From Theristus sp. LFF4_11 (lineage: Eukaryota > Nematoda > Chromadorea > Monhysterida > Xyalidae): a stretch of DNA of 64,000 bases. The translations under genes and the position numbers were made by a program. The stretch covers positions 1 through 64,000 of the forward strand of contig JASANC010002230.1 of NCBI GenBank assembly GCA_030248135.1. Reading direction: 5' to 3'. The number at the start of each line of letters is the position of its first letter. Position 1 is the first letter of the stretch. The notes below the pieces were generated by a model that saw only the letters and a list, made by a program, of their open reading frames with translations, ran no database searches and had not been told where the DNA came from. Shown piece by piece: positions 24,501 through 37,600 of the stretch.

Positions 24501-24857
24501 AATAGGCACTTAATGATAGAAAAACTCGATAAGCGCTCTCGTTTGACGGCGTTCTGTGCGCGTTTCTGGGTCAGTCTTGTTCTGGCTGAAAACGTATCGT
24601 TTCTTCATTCGTTCGTTCGCTTTTTGGACCACAATTTTTTTTGTTGAGCCCATTTTTCTGACAAACTGGTTTTGGTGTTTCACCGAGTGCAGTGCAACTA
24701 CAGGTTTCATGTTTTACACAACGTTTCGCTGTTCTGCATGTTGAATTGGACTCTGGGACTTTTTTCACTGTTTTTAGGACTCAATGATCGGCCCTGTTCG
24801 AGTCTTCGTTATGTGATTGGGTTTCTGTGCGAAATCGAGCTCACACCGATTGAGTGA
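21570..24857 (+). CDS. Secreted C-type lectin with EPN motif
   Basis: A single C-type lectin domain, probably a secreted Ca-dependent sugar-binding protein. Six exons: 21570-21729, 22738-22901, 23300-23437, 23676-23814, 24184-24387, 24778-24857, giving 294 aa. The N-terminus (MFGCLAMLCRYLILVFVCC) is a signal peptide. A Ser/Asn-rich linker follows. The lectin domain (about 90-290) shows TWSEAQQACRQL, HLAFVQTEAKLN, WLVGLAQPRRSV, WRWTSSAVDF, SLWNAGEPN with EPN at 240-242, GENCASLR, LNDRPC and GFLCEIE. The four core cysteines are present, and EPN predicts mannose-type specificity. An acidic insert (DVDIDIDSSNGD) interrupts the domain between the WRW and SLW segments. Intron 2 has to use a GC donor at 22902. 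Intron 1 holds a hAT-like MITE. A polyadenylation signal lies at 25104-25109. Confidence 0.85.
21843..22633. mobile_element. hAT-type non-autonomous element with 8-bp target duplication
   Basis: The ends TAGGGTTGGCATGGTAAAAA and GTATTTTGCCAACCCTA form inverted termini. The direct repeat GTTAGCAC flanks both sides (21835-21842 and 22634-22641), the 8-bp duplication typical of hAT transposons. Inside, 22056-22142 reads as a short acidic frame (YDDEIDIDVLKELLSE) ending in a stop, possibly the relic of a transposase tail. It sits in intron 1 of the lectin gene. Confidence 0.85.
24445..24596 (+). mobile_element. tRNA-derived SINE, copy 3 (head degraded)
   Basis: The head is reduced to a G-rich block, CGACTCCCGGTAAGGGGTGT. 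The body matches the copies at 4736 and 29866: AGGCACTTAATGATAG, AACTCGATAAGCGC, CGGCGTTCTGTGCGCG, TTCTGGGTCAG. It lies in intron 5 of the lectin gene. Confidence 0.65.
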
Positions 24858-25622
24858 TTGATTTTTTGTTTGTTTTTTTTGTAAAATCAGGTGCAGGCTG
24901 TGATTTCAGGTCGATTGTGAATTTGCCCATTGTGTTTCACTTTTGTTGTTGTTTTTTGGTTTTGTGATTGGTTCGTTTGAAATTTTGATCTCTTTATCAG
25001 GTCTGAATGCATTTTGGTCATTGCCAAGCTGAAGAAAAGCGGGTTTTTGTTTATCTTTCCGCATCATTCTGTTCACATGTTCATAATTGTATAGTTCTGC
25101 TGGAATAAAAGTTGATTGTTCGTTCAATTTTGATTGAGCTCTGGAGTAAGAAATATCACAGTGAACGTGTTTTGCAACACCCTGATAAGATGGGAAATAC
25201 CATTCTGTACACTAAATTTCACCATTCGGTGATCCACTGCACATGTCCATTGAGAAACGAGCAAAACATTTCTGGCCTTTTCACAAGGTTCTACCAAAGA
25301 AAAAACATTGTTCCTTGGTTGTTCTTTCTGCAACTTTCCATGCCTAAGTTTTGTCGAAAAGCTTGTGAAAATGCGAATAAAAATGTTTATGATCATTTCG
25401 GTGCATTTGCAACTGTGTAGGGTGCACTGAGAAAACAGTGGGAAGTTACATCTTTGGCAACAAGCAATGCATGGGACGATTACCTTTCTAGAGAAACAAT
25501 TTTTTTAGGAACGTTGATTGGGGCGGGAGAAAGGGGAGGCACAGTTTTCACAAATTGGCGGTTCCCCATATAATTTGTCCACTGTTTTCTCAGCGATGTC
25601 TCGCATATTCTACATCAATCAA
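24858..25622. other. Convergent spacer between the lectin and ACE 3' ends
   Basis: Both flanking genes end here. AATAAA at 25104-25109 fits the lectin transcript. I see no clear signal on the opposite strand for ACE, no extra exon and no repeat. Confidence 0.6.
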
Positions 25623-28600
25623 TCAAAAGTCGCCCAAGTCCACCGGGCATCTCGGCTCGGCCAACTCATAATACTCCGGCCACACGTAGCCCCATCCGAA
25701 GCAGTCCTGGTGTTTCGCGTTTTCTTCGGCCAGGAACTCCAGCAACGGCTTGAAGTACTCGACCAGTGGCTCGGAGCTCATTAGCGGCTGCCCCGTGAGC
25801 AGACTCATCGCCTCTGGCCACGGTTTAGAGGAGCCGAGTGTCAGCATCTGTTTCAGCAGTGAGCCGGCCGTTTTACTCTGGTAGATATCGCACTGGTGTA
25901 GTGGGCCACTGAAAAAAGCTCATTTTCCGTTCAGATTTTCGTAATGAGGAAGTTTTTTCGAACAGAATTACAGATTGCTATTTGCAGGTTTAAAACTCTA
26001 CAACATATCCAACTAGCTGACTGGTTGGTGATCACGTGATGCATTCATTATCTGTGCAAACCAAACTGCGCTCATGCCTGCATCACATGATCACCAGCAG
26101 TGCTGATGCTGCGGCAGCACTTCACAAAGCTGTGCCGATTGGTTGATTTTGGTAAAGTACTTGTACCGAGACTGTGCATTTTGTTGTAACCAATCACGTG
26201 TTATTAGTGTTTTTTTACGTTTCACAGTCACACAAACACACTGGAAAACATACGGTGCCCGACTCGGTGTATGATTTTGTGGCCAATACCAATTATGCTA
26301 TTTGTTACATGCGTTTTGTAATCATCTTTTGAACACCAGATATGGCTATTTGAAATTTGCTCAAAACATCACCAGAAAAACAGTCACCACACCTGTGTCC
26401 GGCAGTCTCGCACAGCGCCTTGTGGAACTGGAACTGAATGATGAAACTGACGAAATATCGAATGTACGGCACGTCGGCGTCCACGTGGAACTTGGCGCCG
26501 GCGTCGAAATCGACGTTGCTTCGGGGAACTGGCGGCACCACGCCTTGGTATTGACGGCGCATCGACCACCAGCCTGTGCAATGGATAAACTAAAAATCAA
26601 AAAAAGTTTAAAAAAGTTTGTGTCGTGAAACCCAGAATCACGTGCACGCACGAAAAAGTCTCTTTCGTAGAACCCAAAATCGCCAAAAACGAGTCGCTTT
26701 TGGGTTCGGATTGCGTTCACACACGGATTCGCCTGTTATCAGGTCGAAGCGCATGCCAGATTTGCATTGTTTGCATGCGCACGCTCAGGTTTGACTGAAT
26801 GGGAGTTTTTGAAAAGTGATTTTTTTTTTCAACAAAACCAGCAAAGAAAGATCACAAAAAAAATGAAGTCGCACGCTGAAAAAGACGGTCTTCCTTTTTT
26901 GACAACAATCTCACCGTCATTCCACTTGTCATCTGGGATGCTTCCGTCAAAGATGCGCCATCTGTAGCTGTCGATCAGATAGCCGAACGGCAAAAACGCG
27001 ATTTTTTCTAGCGCCTGAAGTTTGAAAAGTTTTGATGATTGTCTGTTTTTTTGACGGGCCATGCGCTGCATGGCAAACCACTATTAAATCAGGTTTTTAT
27101 TGTGATTTTTTCAAACTCATGGTCTGAAATGAAAATTGGTCACTTTCGTTGCGACGTGATTTCATTCAAATATGTTGCACACACAGCCACAACACAAACA
27201 CACAGGCACTATGCACGCACAGCGTTTGCTTGCGCAATAGTGGCCGTTTAATCAGACCAACAATGAGGTGTTGAAAAAGATTTCTTAGCGAATGAAAAAA
27301 GGCGAACGGTTTGAAAATAACCTTACAGTCTTCTAAAAAACGAACTCCAATACTTCTCTCTTGCCTGTTTATACAAGAAATTGATCTGTTGCTTCTGATT
27401 GTCTGGTTGGTAGTCATCGTCGGACAACAGTCCGATCACGTGCAAATGTTTCGGTGTTGCCACGGAGAGTGCAATCGTGTCGCCAATCGCCTCGTGGAAA
27501 CCTGAAAGGAGTTTTTTTCTCAAAAGTATGACTTTTACTAGAATGGCTAACGGTCACACTTGGCTCAAGCGTAGGTTTGGGCTCAAACCTAAGGTTACCG
27601 TCATCTTAGGCTGAGGCTTGGGCTTAGGCTTAGGCTTTAAGCTTAAGCTTAGGTTTAGGCTTAGACCTGGGCTTGGGCTAAGGCTTAGGCTTAGGCTTAG
27701 ATCTAGGCTTATAAGCTTAGGCTAAGGCTCAGGCTTAGTCTTATGCTCAGGCTTGGCTTAAAGTGCGCTAATCTAAGTGTCCATTCTGCAACCAATCAGC
27801 ATGCTTTGATTTGAATTTTTGAACTGCAAACCTGGATTCGCGCCATCTCTAAACTTTATCGGCTGCACCGAATATTGCATGAAATATTCGATGTGCCCCA
27901 TTTCGTGGTGTATCGTGACGAAGTCTTCCATTCGAACCTTCAATGCAACAAGGATGCTTTGTTTTAAAACACGTCACATTTAGACGAACACAACACGTGC
28001 ACGTTGAAAAAACTGAGTTCCAGCAATGTTTTTTCTTTGCTCACTCAACATAAAAAACACAGACCAAGCAAAGGTACCGTGTTCTCAGGAAAAGAATTAA
28101 AGAGCCCCTTTTGACCTGGATGGAACCAAACGCAAAAAAAGCAATCGCTTGTTTTATAGCCACATGTTGCACAAAATTTATTCACCTTTGTGCACATCGC
28201 AATGCCGAAGTCGTGTCCGTTGTAAAAGTCTTCCGAGTCCGCATAACATTCCACATTCGACCGATTGGCCGGTTTCTGAAAGAAATTGCAAAAAAGTGAC
28301 GTCAGAACACGACGGAAAACTGACGTCGAGATGAATCACGAAACACGCGACCTAGAGTTTTGATTGTCACATTCTGGCACGTTTGTCACATTGTCACACA
28401 ATGGTGGTTCAATTATCGTTTGTCATAAAAAAATTATTAACGTTTCAAATCGCTAGTGTGTGTCAGAAAACTCCTTGCCGGAAGTCCGCGTACTGTCAAA
28501 AAAGTGCGCGGTCTTCAGACAACGACTTTATGTGTATATTGCCTGAATCATGCTCAGGTTCCAAAACGACGGCGTCATTGGCGAGAGGCCGATGCTTTCG

Positions 28601-31600
28601 TAGAACGACTGCGCCGTCATGAACATCTTCTTTGGCGTGTAGCCCTGTTGCACCATAGCATCCGTCACATCCACTGTCGGGACGTCCGGATAAGGCACGG
28701 TCAAGTCGTAGATGTTGTTCCATTGCTGTGCCCACATGTTGCCTGCCAATCAAGGTGCATTAGATGCGGTCTTGACACGAAAAGAAGAAAACTGTGAAGA
28801 CCCATTCATGCACGCGCGCACTAGATGAACGTGCGTATGAACGTGCGTATGTTCTAAAACTGAAGCGCGCTGTTTTTTTTGCTTCGTGAATGTGTAGCGA
28901 AGTGACGCGCGTCAGCGCGCTTCAGCGCGCGTCAACCTCCATAAATGACGCTAAAGAATAATTTGCGCATTTTGGCACAATCTGGCATATGCGGATTGGC
29001 TGCGCATCTTCCAGTTGGATGGACCAATCAGTGAGCCACGTATTCAAAATCAGCCAATCAGTTAGCTCATCGCTTGTGAATTATAGTTAAACGGTATGTT
29101 CATGCGTTTTTTTTGTTTCAATGCGTAGACCACAGAAAAAAACTAGAATTGAATTGAGTAAAAAACGTGTTGAGTGATTTGCAAGTGCCGCCTGATGCGA
29201 CTGACCACACAACTTCACCCCATAACACAACAAAACCTGTTGGAAAAAGTGCACGGTCTTTGAAGAAGCACGTTATACCGAGAATATGCGCCGGAATAGC
29301 GGATGTATTGAAGCGGCCTGCATAGAACTTGCGCAGGTTACGTCGAACGTACGTGTGCAGTTGTTCGTACAGCGGTAGCACCTGAAAGGTTGTGATTAAA
29401 AGTTTCAACAAAGTTGCAAAGTTGTCTTCATCTCCACTATTCAGACGTTTAAATTCAAGAGAATATGTTTATTGGTTGTGAAAAATGCAACTGCAAGATC
29501 AAGCAGTACAATAAAGGTGCGCAAGTAAAAACAATGTAAACATGAATCAGCATGCTCTCATTGATTATTCTGGTTTTGTGCTTTTTTGGTCACATTTTCA
29601 AACAAAATTAAAAAAAATAGGCAGAAACTTCAAAACAAACGCGAACCTCGCGCCATAGCGTTTCCAAATGCGACGTGAAATGGCGATCTTCATACGGTTC
29701 GCGCCAGAGTGCACCCATATCAGCGAAACCGCCTTCACGCGCACCGCGGTTGCCCAGCTGCACGTAACGTCGGAACAGAGGCAGCACGTTGCGTCCCGTC
29801 ACATTGCGCCAGCCGTGCCACGCGTATTGAAGCACGTCTGTAGTGATTTTTGTTTTTGATTTTAATTTGTTTTTAGCCAGTGCTACACCCAAAGAAGCGT
29901 ACAGAAAGCCGTCGAGTAGGGTGCCCATCGAGTTTTTTTCTGCCATTAAATGCCTATACACCCCTCGGCGGGGCTCGATTCCCCGAGCGCACAGACAACA
30001 GTCTAACGCACTACCACCAGGCCACGAGGGTGACAATGATGCGATTTGTTACATCGCTTTGTTTCCGGTTGTGCTGGCGAAAAGTGTTGAGGAGCAATAG
30101 AGAAAGCATTTGTTGGAAAGTGAATTATGCCCGAAACACGCGCTGGGATGGGATGGGAAAAACCTGTGGAACATTGTTGGGAATCAAAAGAAGTTCCAAG
30201 GAACACACACGAAGCATTGGTGCTGTTAGGATATGTAACTGTGTAGACACAATGGAACACCAATCTTAGATTGCAAATGTTTGCAAATGCACTGTCTTCA
30301 AAGTGCTGACCTTGTGGTTATGCATCTGTGCATTCGTGTCTGTGTGCCAGTGTGTTTGTGTGCAACTGCCACATCACAAAAATTAGCACGCGTGAAAGAA
30401 AAAAAAGTGTGCCCGATTTTCCGACCGAGGCACTCTCTTACCGTAGTCTCTGGAAGTGGCCATAATGAGCGACAGCTGTGGATCTTCATACCAACAACAA
30501 TAGGGGTCGGTGGTGGCGTTGTAATCGTCACAGTTGGGAACGGAGATGTTGCAAATGTACCTACAAATGGGTGCAATATGCACATTAATGAGATAAATGG
30601 TCAAAATAGAGTAGAACAAACTGTTGGACACATCAACCTGTCACGCTAAAAAAAAGACACCACCAAACTGAATGTCATAAGTAACACCAAAAAAGATACC
30701 ATATGCCAAACGTAATACCATAGCGCCAACCAACCCTTGGTCAAAAATTTTTTCCATCGAATTAACGAGCGTGTGGAACTCGAGCGACTCATTGTGGTTG
30801 AACGCCAAACCGACCATGGAGATTTTTTTCAGCTGACGTTTAACGGTAGCGTTCTAGAAAAAAGAAAAGTTTTTTGCTGTGAAACGTTTGCGAGCAATAA
30901 GATCGACGCATTACAGTTGAATGAAGCCCGATGAATAATAGACCAACACACTGGCACACATCAAACACAGGACACCAGCGCACCGCATCGTATGCCAGTG
31001 TGTTTTATGATGTCACTGAAAAATCGTCAATTGGCAATGAAGTAAATTCAAAATAGCAAAAAAGCAAACCGTCAATTCGGCGACATCGAAGCTGGCGGCC
31101 ACTTTCGCCTGTTCACTGTCAAACGCGTTCTCAGCGGCAGCGGCCTCGCTCGCCAACTGCTGGTTGTGGTCGGTTTGGTTGAGCATGTTGCGCCACTCCG
31201 CCACCACCGCCGCGTTGTAGACCTCGCCGGCCTGCAGAACACGTTTGCGCACGAAAATTACATGCCTACAGACTACAGTCGAACTCTAAATTATGGGGAA
31301 TCCACTGAGTGGTTGGTGATTACGGTATGCATGCTTTCTGTGCAAACCAAACTCCGCCCCCACAGAAAGCATGCATACCGTAATCCCAACCAACCAGGTG
31401 GTTCCCCATAATTTAGAGCTCGACTGTATGGTCCATACAACTGTGGTACTGCAAAGTCTTGCATATAAGGTCTCCTTGTATAAATTTGAAAATTAAAATT
31501 TCTGAAAAAAATGGAATTCTGTGTGGGACAACCTTATTAGTGGGAGGAGGTTTTATCAAGCGAAGATTAGGAAGTCCGACCTTATAAACGCGGTGGGATT

Positions 31601-34600
31601 TCGACCAAGAAGTCAAATGTTCATTTTTTGGTTTCCCGCCGTGTGATACTCCGCCCTTTTTCGGCGCGTTTTGGACCAGTTTCATTCAAGGGAAGCTTTC
31701 CTGTTATGCCGAGAAGCAAGTTTTAGAGTTCGAATATTAGCCCACCCCACTTCTCAGACTTAGCGTACAGGTACACTACTGTACTGTACACTTTGTTTCG
31801 GATACAACATGTAACTGGATGTAAACTGACCTTTTCATTGTAGTGCTGCAGCCACGTTTGCACACGTTCACTTTCGCTCGGATATGTTCTCCCGCAACGG
31901 GGCTCTGACAAATTCGCTGTCTTTTGCCAGTCAAAGCCCCAGCCGTAGCATTCGCCCTGATTTGCTTCCTGCGAAAAAGCAGCGCAGCACTCTGTTTTAC
32001 GGCAAAGTAAATTTCAAAAATTCCGATGCTAATTCTTTTTTGATTGGTTGCATTGCGCGATGAAACAATTCCAGCTTGACAAAACAACCGTGTATCTTGC
32101 GTATGGCACGCTTCTATTTTGCACAAACACACAGGCACCGCACGTACACAGAACTGCTGGTGAGTCCGTGACCCGTGCGTAGAGTTACACAGAAAACACG
32201 GTGAAATCACGAAGTGTACACGGTGTTCAAAGCAGTGACAACTTTATTTTCGGCTGAAAAATGTAACTTGTTTTTCACAAAACCCCCAAAAAATCCAACC
32301 TTCAACCAATCCATCAACGGCTGAAAATACTCGATGATCGCATCCGCGCTGACCCGATCCCTGCCGGTCATCATTTTCAGCGCCTCCGGCCACGGGTGTG
32401 TGTCGCCTAAACGCAGCAAACTCGCCAGCTTTTCGCCGGCCGCTTTATTGCGGTAGAAATCGCACTGATGCAGCGGGCCTGTGTGATTCGCCTCTCTACA
32501 CATCGCCTGGTAGAACTCGAATTGCATGACGAAGCTGCAAATACAGAAATAATAATGGACGAAACAAACATCGCAGCGCTGTGCAAACGCATATTGGGTC
32601 ACGTTTAAAAAGAAAGATAATACAGAAATAATGAACGAAACAAACGTCGCCGCGCTGTGTTTGTGATGAGTTGAACAAACACACTGGCTTAGTTTATTAC
32701 TCTGACACTGGAGTACAAGTGCCAGCGCGTGTATGACAGTGCGACCAGTCGCAAAGCAAGAATTTTTTGAACATCAGAAACAATCTTTTCAAACGGCGCT
32801 ATGTAACCTGAAAAAGTAACGAATGTAAGGCGTCTGCGCGGCGACGTGGTACTTCGCGCCGGGGTCAAAGTCCGCGCTGCTCCTGGGCACTGGAGGCACT
32901 AGTCCCTGGTACTGAAATCGAAGGTCCCACCAGTGTTGATTCCAGTTCTCTTGCGGCACTGAACCGCTGAAAACGTCCCACCTAAAAATTGGAAAAATTT
33001 TAAAAAGAACATTTTTTTGCAAAAAACGGCAACGATCAGTCGGAGTCCGTAAACACCATCCATGTTTTTTTAGCAGTTGCGTTATAATTGGTTGTGTTTC
33101 GCAGCTATAAAAACTTAGAGCACGATGATTGACTGTGTGCAGTGTGAACATATCGATACAATCAATATCCGGGCAGGTTTCAAAACAGCAAACAGTGTAT
33201 CGGTACCTCCACATGTCGATAATGTAACCGAACGGCAAAAACGCGATTTTCTGCAGAGCTTGTCGATAAAGAAAATTGATGTCTTGTTCTTCGTCAGGCT
33301 GATAGTTGGGAAGTAAACCGATAGCCTTCAGATGAGCGGGGGTGCTGACAGACAGAGCCTGCAATAGAAAAAAGACTCATTGGCTCTGTTCGGGCTTACG
33401 CAAAGGTTTAGGCTTAGACTTAGGCGTACGCATAGGCTTAGGCTTAGGTTTAGGCTTAGGCTTAGGCATAGGCATAGGCATAGGCATAGCCATAGGCATA
33501 GGCATAGGCATAGGCATAGGCATAGGCATAGGCATAGGCATAGGCATAGGCATAGGCTTAGGCTTAGGCTTAGGCTTAGGCTTAGGCTTAGGCTTAGGCT
33601 TAGGCTTAGGCTTAGGCTTAGGCTAGGCTTAGGCTTAGGTTTGGGCTTAGGCTTAGGCTTAGGCTTTTAGGCTCAGGCTTAGGTTTAGGCTTAGGCTTAG
33701 GCTTAGGCTTTGGCTTTGGCGTTGGCTTTGGCTTTGGCTTGGGCTTGGGCTTGGGCTTGGGCTTGGGCTTGGGCTTGGGCTTGGGCTTAGGCTTAGGCTT
33801 AGGCTTAGGCTTAGGCTTAGGCTTAGGCTTAGGCTTAGGCTTAGGCTTAGGCTTAGGCTTAGGCTTAGGCTTAGGCTTAGGCTTAGGTTCAGGCTTAGGC
33901 TTAGTCTTAAGCTTTGGCTTGTTCTCAGGCTTAGGCACAAGACTGGTTTCGGCTTTGGTTTTAGCTAGGCGCTGCTAGCTCAACTGCGCCGTTGATTCAT
34001 TTGTCGAATTTTGTGTTTGAGTGTAAACGATGATGTGAAGATCCACAATTCTAACCTGAGTGTCCCCAATGGCTTCATGGAATGCCGGATTTGCCGCCGC
34101 TCGAAACTGCAGCGATTGATTGCTATATTGCATGTAGAACTCGATGTGGCCCATTTCATGGTGGATTGTGATCAGATCAATCATGTTCACTTGAGTGCAC
34201 ATTTTTATGCAGAATTTCTCGTAGAAATCCCACGCCGATGCGTGACAAACAACCTGTAGTGTAATGTATTTGTTTTGCTGCAAAACATCTGCATCCCTAC
34301 TTCTGATGTTTTCGTTTTTAAGTTTAAAATCTACAAAATATTACGCAAAAACTTAGAAGTGGCTGAAAACGCCAGATTTCAGTTTGCAATGACCTTTCTT
34401 CCATCGGTCGGCTTAACCATCATTGAGCATTTGTAGAATTCTTCATTCATCGGAATCAAGCCCAACGATGCAAAGAACGAATCGGCCGTTTGAAACATTT
34501 TTAGCACCTGGTGGTAAAAAACATTTGTGTTTTCGGAGGACAAATTACTGCCGTTCTATTCCATCTCGCGATAAATTTATGCCGCACCAAGCAACTTCTG

Positions 34601-37600
34601 ACATGCAGGAAACTGATTTTCACCGTGTAGTTTTGACGTTTCATTTCGTCCGTCACATCCATTGTGTGCGGGTATGGCGCGGTCCGATTGAAAATGTTGC
34701 CCCATTCTTGCGACCACATGTTGCCCAACAGATGCGCTGGCAGGGCGGTGCTTGAAAAGCGGCCCGGATAAAGGCGGCGCAGCTGTTTACGGACGTAACT
34801 GCAAAAAAACGAAGGAAAATTTATTCTAGATTTGTGAACTGTTTGTAACCTGCAATATTAGTCAGAGACACTGGAACTCGGTTCGGAAGTGCGCAGAATG
34901 GATTTTTGAATAGTTCAGTTACACCTCGAGTGTGGCAACAATTCAGCTTTGAGTATCACTGAGAAACAAAACACAACTTTCGCACGTTTCGCGGGCTCTG
35001 TGTTCTGCCGAAAGAAAACGGACATGTTCAAAGCGATATTACTGTACGTTATGACAGCAGACAAACATACGTATGGAGTTCTTCGTACAACGGCAGTAAC
35101 TGCCCCCACAGCCGCTGTATGTCCTCGCGCAAATCATAACCTTCAACGTCCCATTCGTATCTTAAAAAAGTGGGTAGAAACAAGCGTCAGAACACAATAA
35201 CCGGCCAGCAGAAAATCTTAATTCCCCGTGATGACCCAGAGCGGAAAATACCACAAGTATTGTAAAACGTTGTTTTTTCTGTGTCACTCAACCGCGAAAA
35301 CCTTCCATAACCCTCTTTATTGAACTTGTCGCAATTGTGTATGCATTTGTACGCACACAGATAGCGAAAATGGTTTACGGCTACGCGGCAATTTGAAATC
35401 ATTCAAGACCGAATGCCGCACCGACCGACTTCTCCAGAAGGCGCCCGTATCATCGTATCCATCCTGTCTGGCACCATAATTGCTCAGGTGCACCACTTCT
35501 GGGTAAATGTCCCTCAACGGCCTGCCAGCGGCGTCGCGCCACGCCTGCGTCAATAATTGAACGTGATCAGGCAATGGCGGCGGGATGTACAAAAATAACA
35601 TATACCGTGTTTCAGTTTCAGTCACAGGGTGAAAATTTTCGTGTACGTTTTCGCTTTTCATCGAAAGTCTGAAAATGAGTACCGTAACTGACAGTGACCA
35701 ATGCTCAGAATACAAATGGTCAGTTTCTTTCTACTCACTTTCGACTTTCGATCTAAAAACGGGAACGGATTTTTTGCCTGAAACCACTGAAACCTACAAG
35801 AGCTAAAGAAAATCTTTTTGTCAAAAAATTATAACAATCAAAGCTATATTTTTGATAGAATGATGATTAAGCATGAACGGTTGAATGGAACCCGTCTTGT
35901 GCACGTGAGCAGCGCAAGAAATTTGAATAAAAGGAAAAGCTTTCAGAAATCCAGCTCGTTGTGCATGAAATTGATGGCATTTTTTGAAATAATTAACAAT
36001 TTGTTGGTGCGCAAGCGTTGTAAACACAGGAAATTGGGAAAATATTTCCGACATTCTTGACATTGAAAACACAATTCTTAGTTCGCGACTGGTCTCTTCT
36101 TGAGACAGGGGTGTCATTATTTATTCGGCCATACTGCACGATGCAACAAAACTGAAAACGAAACATGGTTTTCAAATTGGGAGGTTAGGTCACCTTCCAC
36201 GCATACGCGAGCAAGTCGTAATCGTCACTTGTTGCGAGAATATTTGTGAGATCAGCTGGTAAATCCCATTGTTTCGAGCAATTTGTCAGCGCTGACAGTG
36301 GATCCCACGAGCAAACCGTTGCATCGCTGTAAATGCCCTGAAATATTCCGCAAAAAGACAGATACTGGGACGTTTGAATTGTTTTTACAGAACGCAGATG
36401 CAGAGGTGTTAGTCCAAACAAGTTGGATCGAAAAATGACGTCAAGTGGGCATACACGGCATACTCCTACTTTAACTGATCTAGGGACTTGAACAAAAAAT
36501 TCAAATTCTGTGCTGCCTGTGTGCGTGCTAAACAGGCGTTTGCAAAGCAGCCGTCATGTTGGTCCGACACATTCTTGTTTTTTTTTCAGAAAAAAAAACT
36601 CATGATGGGTGAACTGAGCGATCAGAGTGCACCGACCGTTCAAGAAAAACAATATGAATTTGAGCCATAATAGAACAGTAGTTGGGTGGAAATGAGTTTT
36701 GCTTTTACATTGTACCTCCATTTTGCTCTGCAAGTTGCTGAGCTGCATCGAATCATTACGGTCGAGTTTTATTCCCACGGTGCCCAGTATCTTCAAACTT
36801 CGCTTTGCCAAGGGATCGTGCACCTTGAGTTTGCAAAAAAACTTCTTTTTGATATGCAGAAACAGAACTTCAACATGTGATTTTTGCGAATGTACCGTAA
36901 AGTCTTGCATATAAGGTTCCTCCCACTTATAAGACCCCCACCCAAAAGTGGGCGGAGTGTCACACGGCGGGAAACCAAAAAATTCAAAATTTTAACTTGG
37001 TCGAAATCTTACCCCGTTTATAAGACCCGGAATTCCTAACGTTCGCTTTATAAGACCTCCTCCCACTTATAAGGCTGTCACACGAAATTCCACTTTTTTC
37101 AGAAATTTTTGATTTTCAAAATTATATAAGGAGACCTTATATGCAAGACTTTACGGTATTCTTCTATACCTGGTCAATATCGAACGATGACGCCTCGTAT
37201 GCGGTTTCATTGTTAAACACAGCCACCTTGCCGTCCCATTCTTCGAGAATCTGGAAATAGAATTTTATTCAATGACTCTGGAAACATGGGACGAAGAATC
37301 AACTGTTTATTAAGAACATGTCAATTTGGGTTTCTGAACGTTTTTTTCGGCCAAATTTCGCGCGCTTCTTGCACCCTGAAAAAAAACTACCGTGTTTGCC
37401 CCCCATACCGTACCTCTTTATTGTGTTCAGTGAGGTTGGTTTCATAGGCCCAGTCCGCCAACGCTTGATCCATCAACATTTGCAGGCCCTCGATTTGGTA
37501 GCGGTTTAGCCATTCGGCCACTTGTTCATCGACGTCGCCGCAGTGAGTTGCTGGGGTCTGAAAGGAATTTCAGTCGAAACTGCGACGATTTACCGCAGCA

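Noticed and set aside
33342..33978. Long overlapping frames of Gly-Leu, Lys-Pro, Ser-Leu and Arg-His repeats on both strands
   Set aside because: They follow directly from the 6-nt period of the TTAGGC array, lie in an ACE intron and have no independent coding signature.
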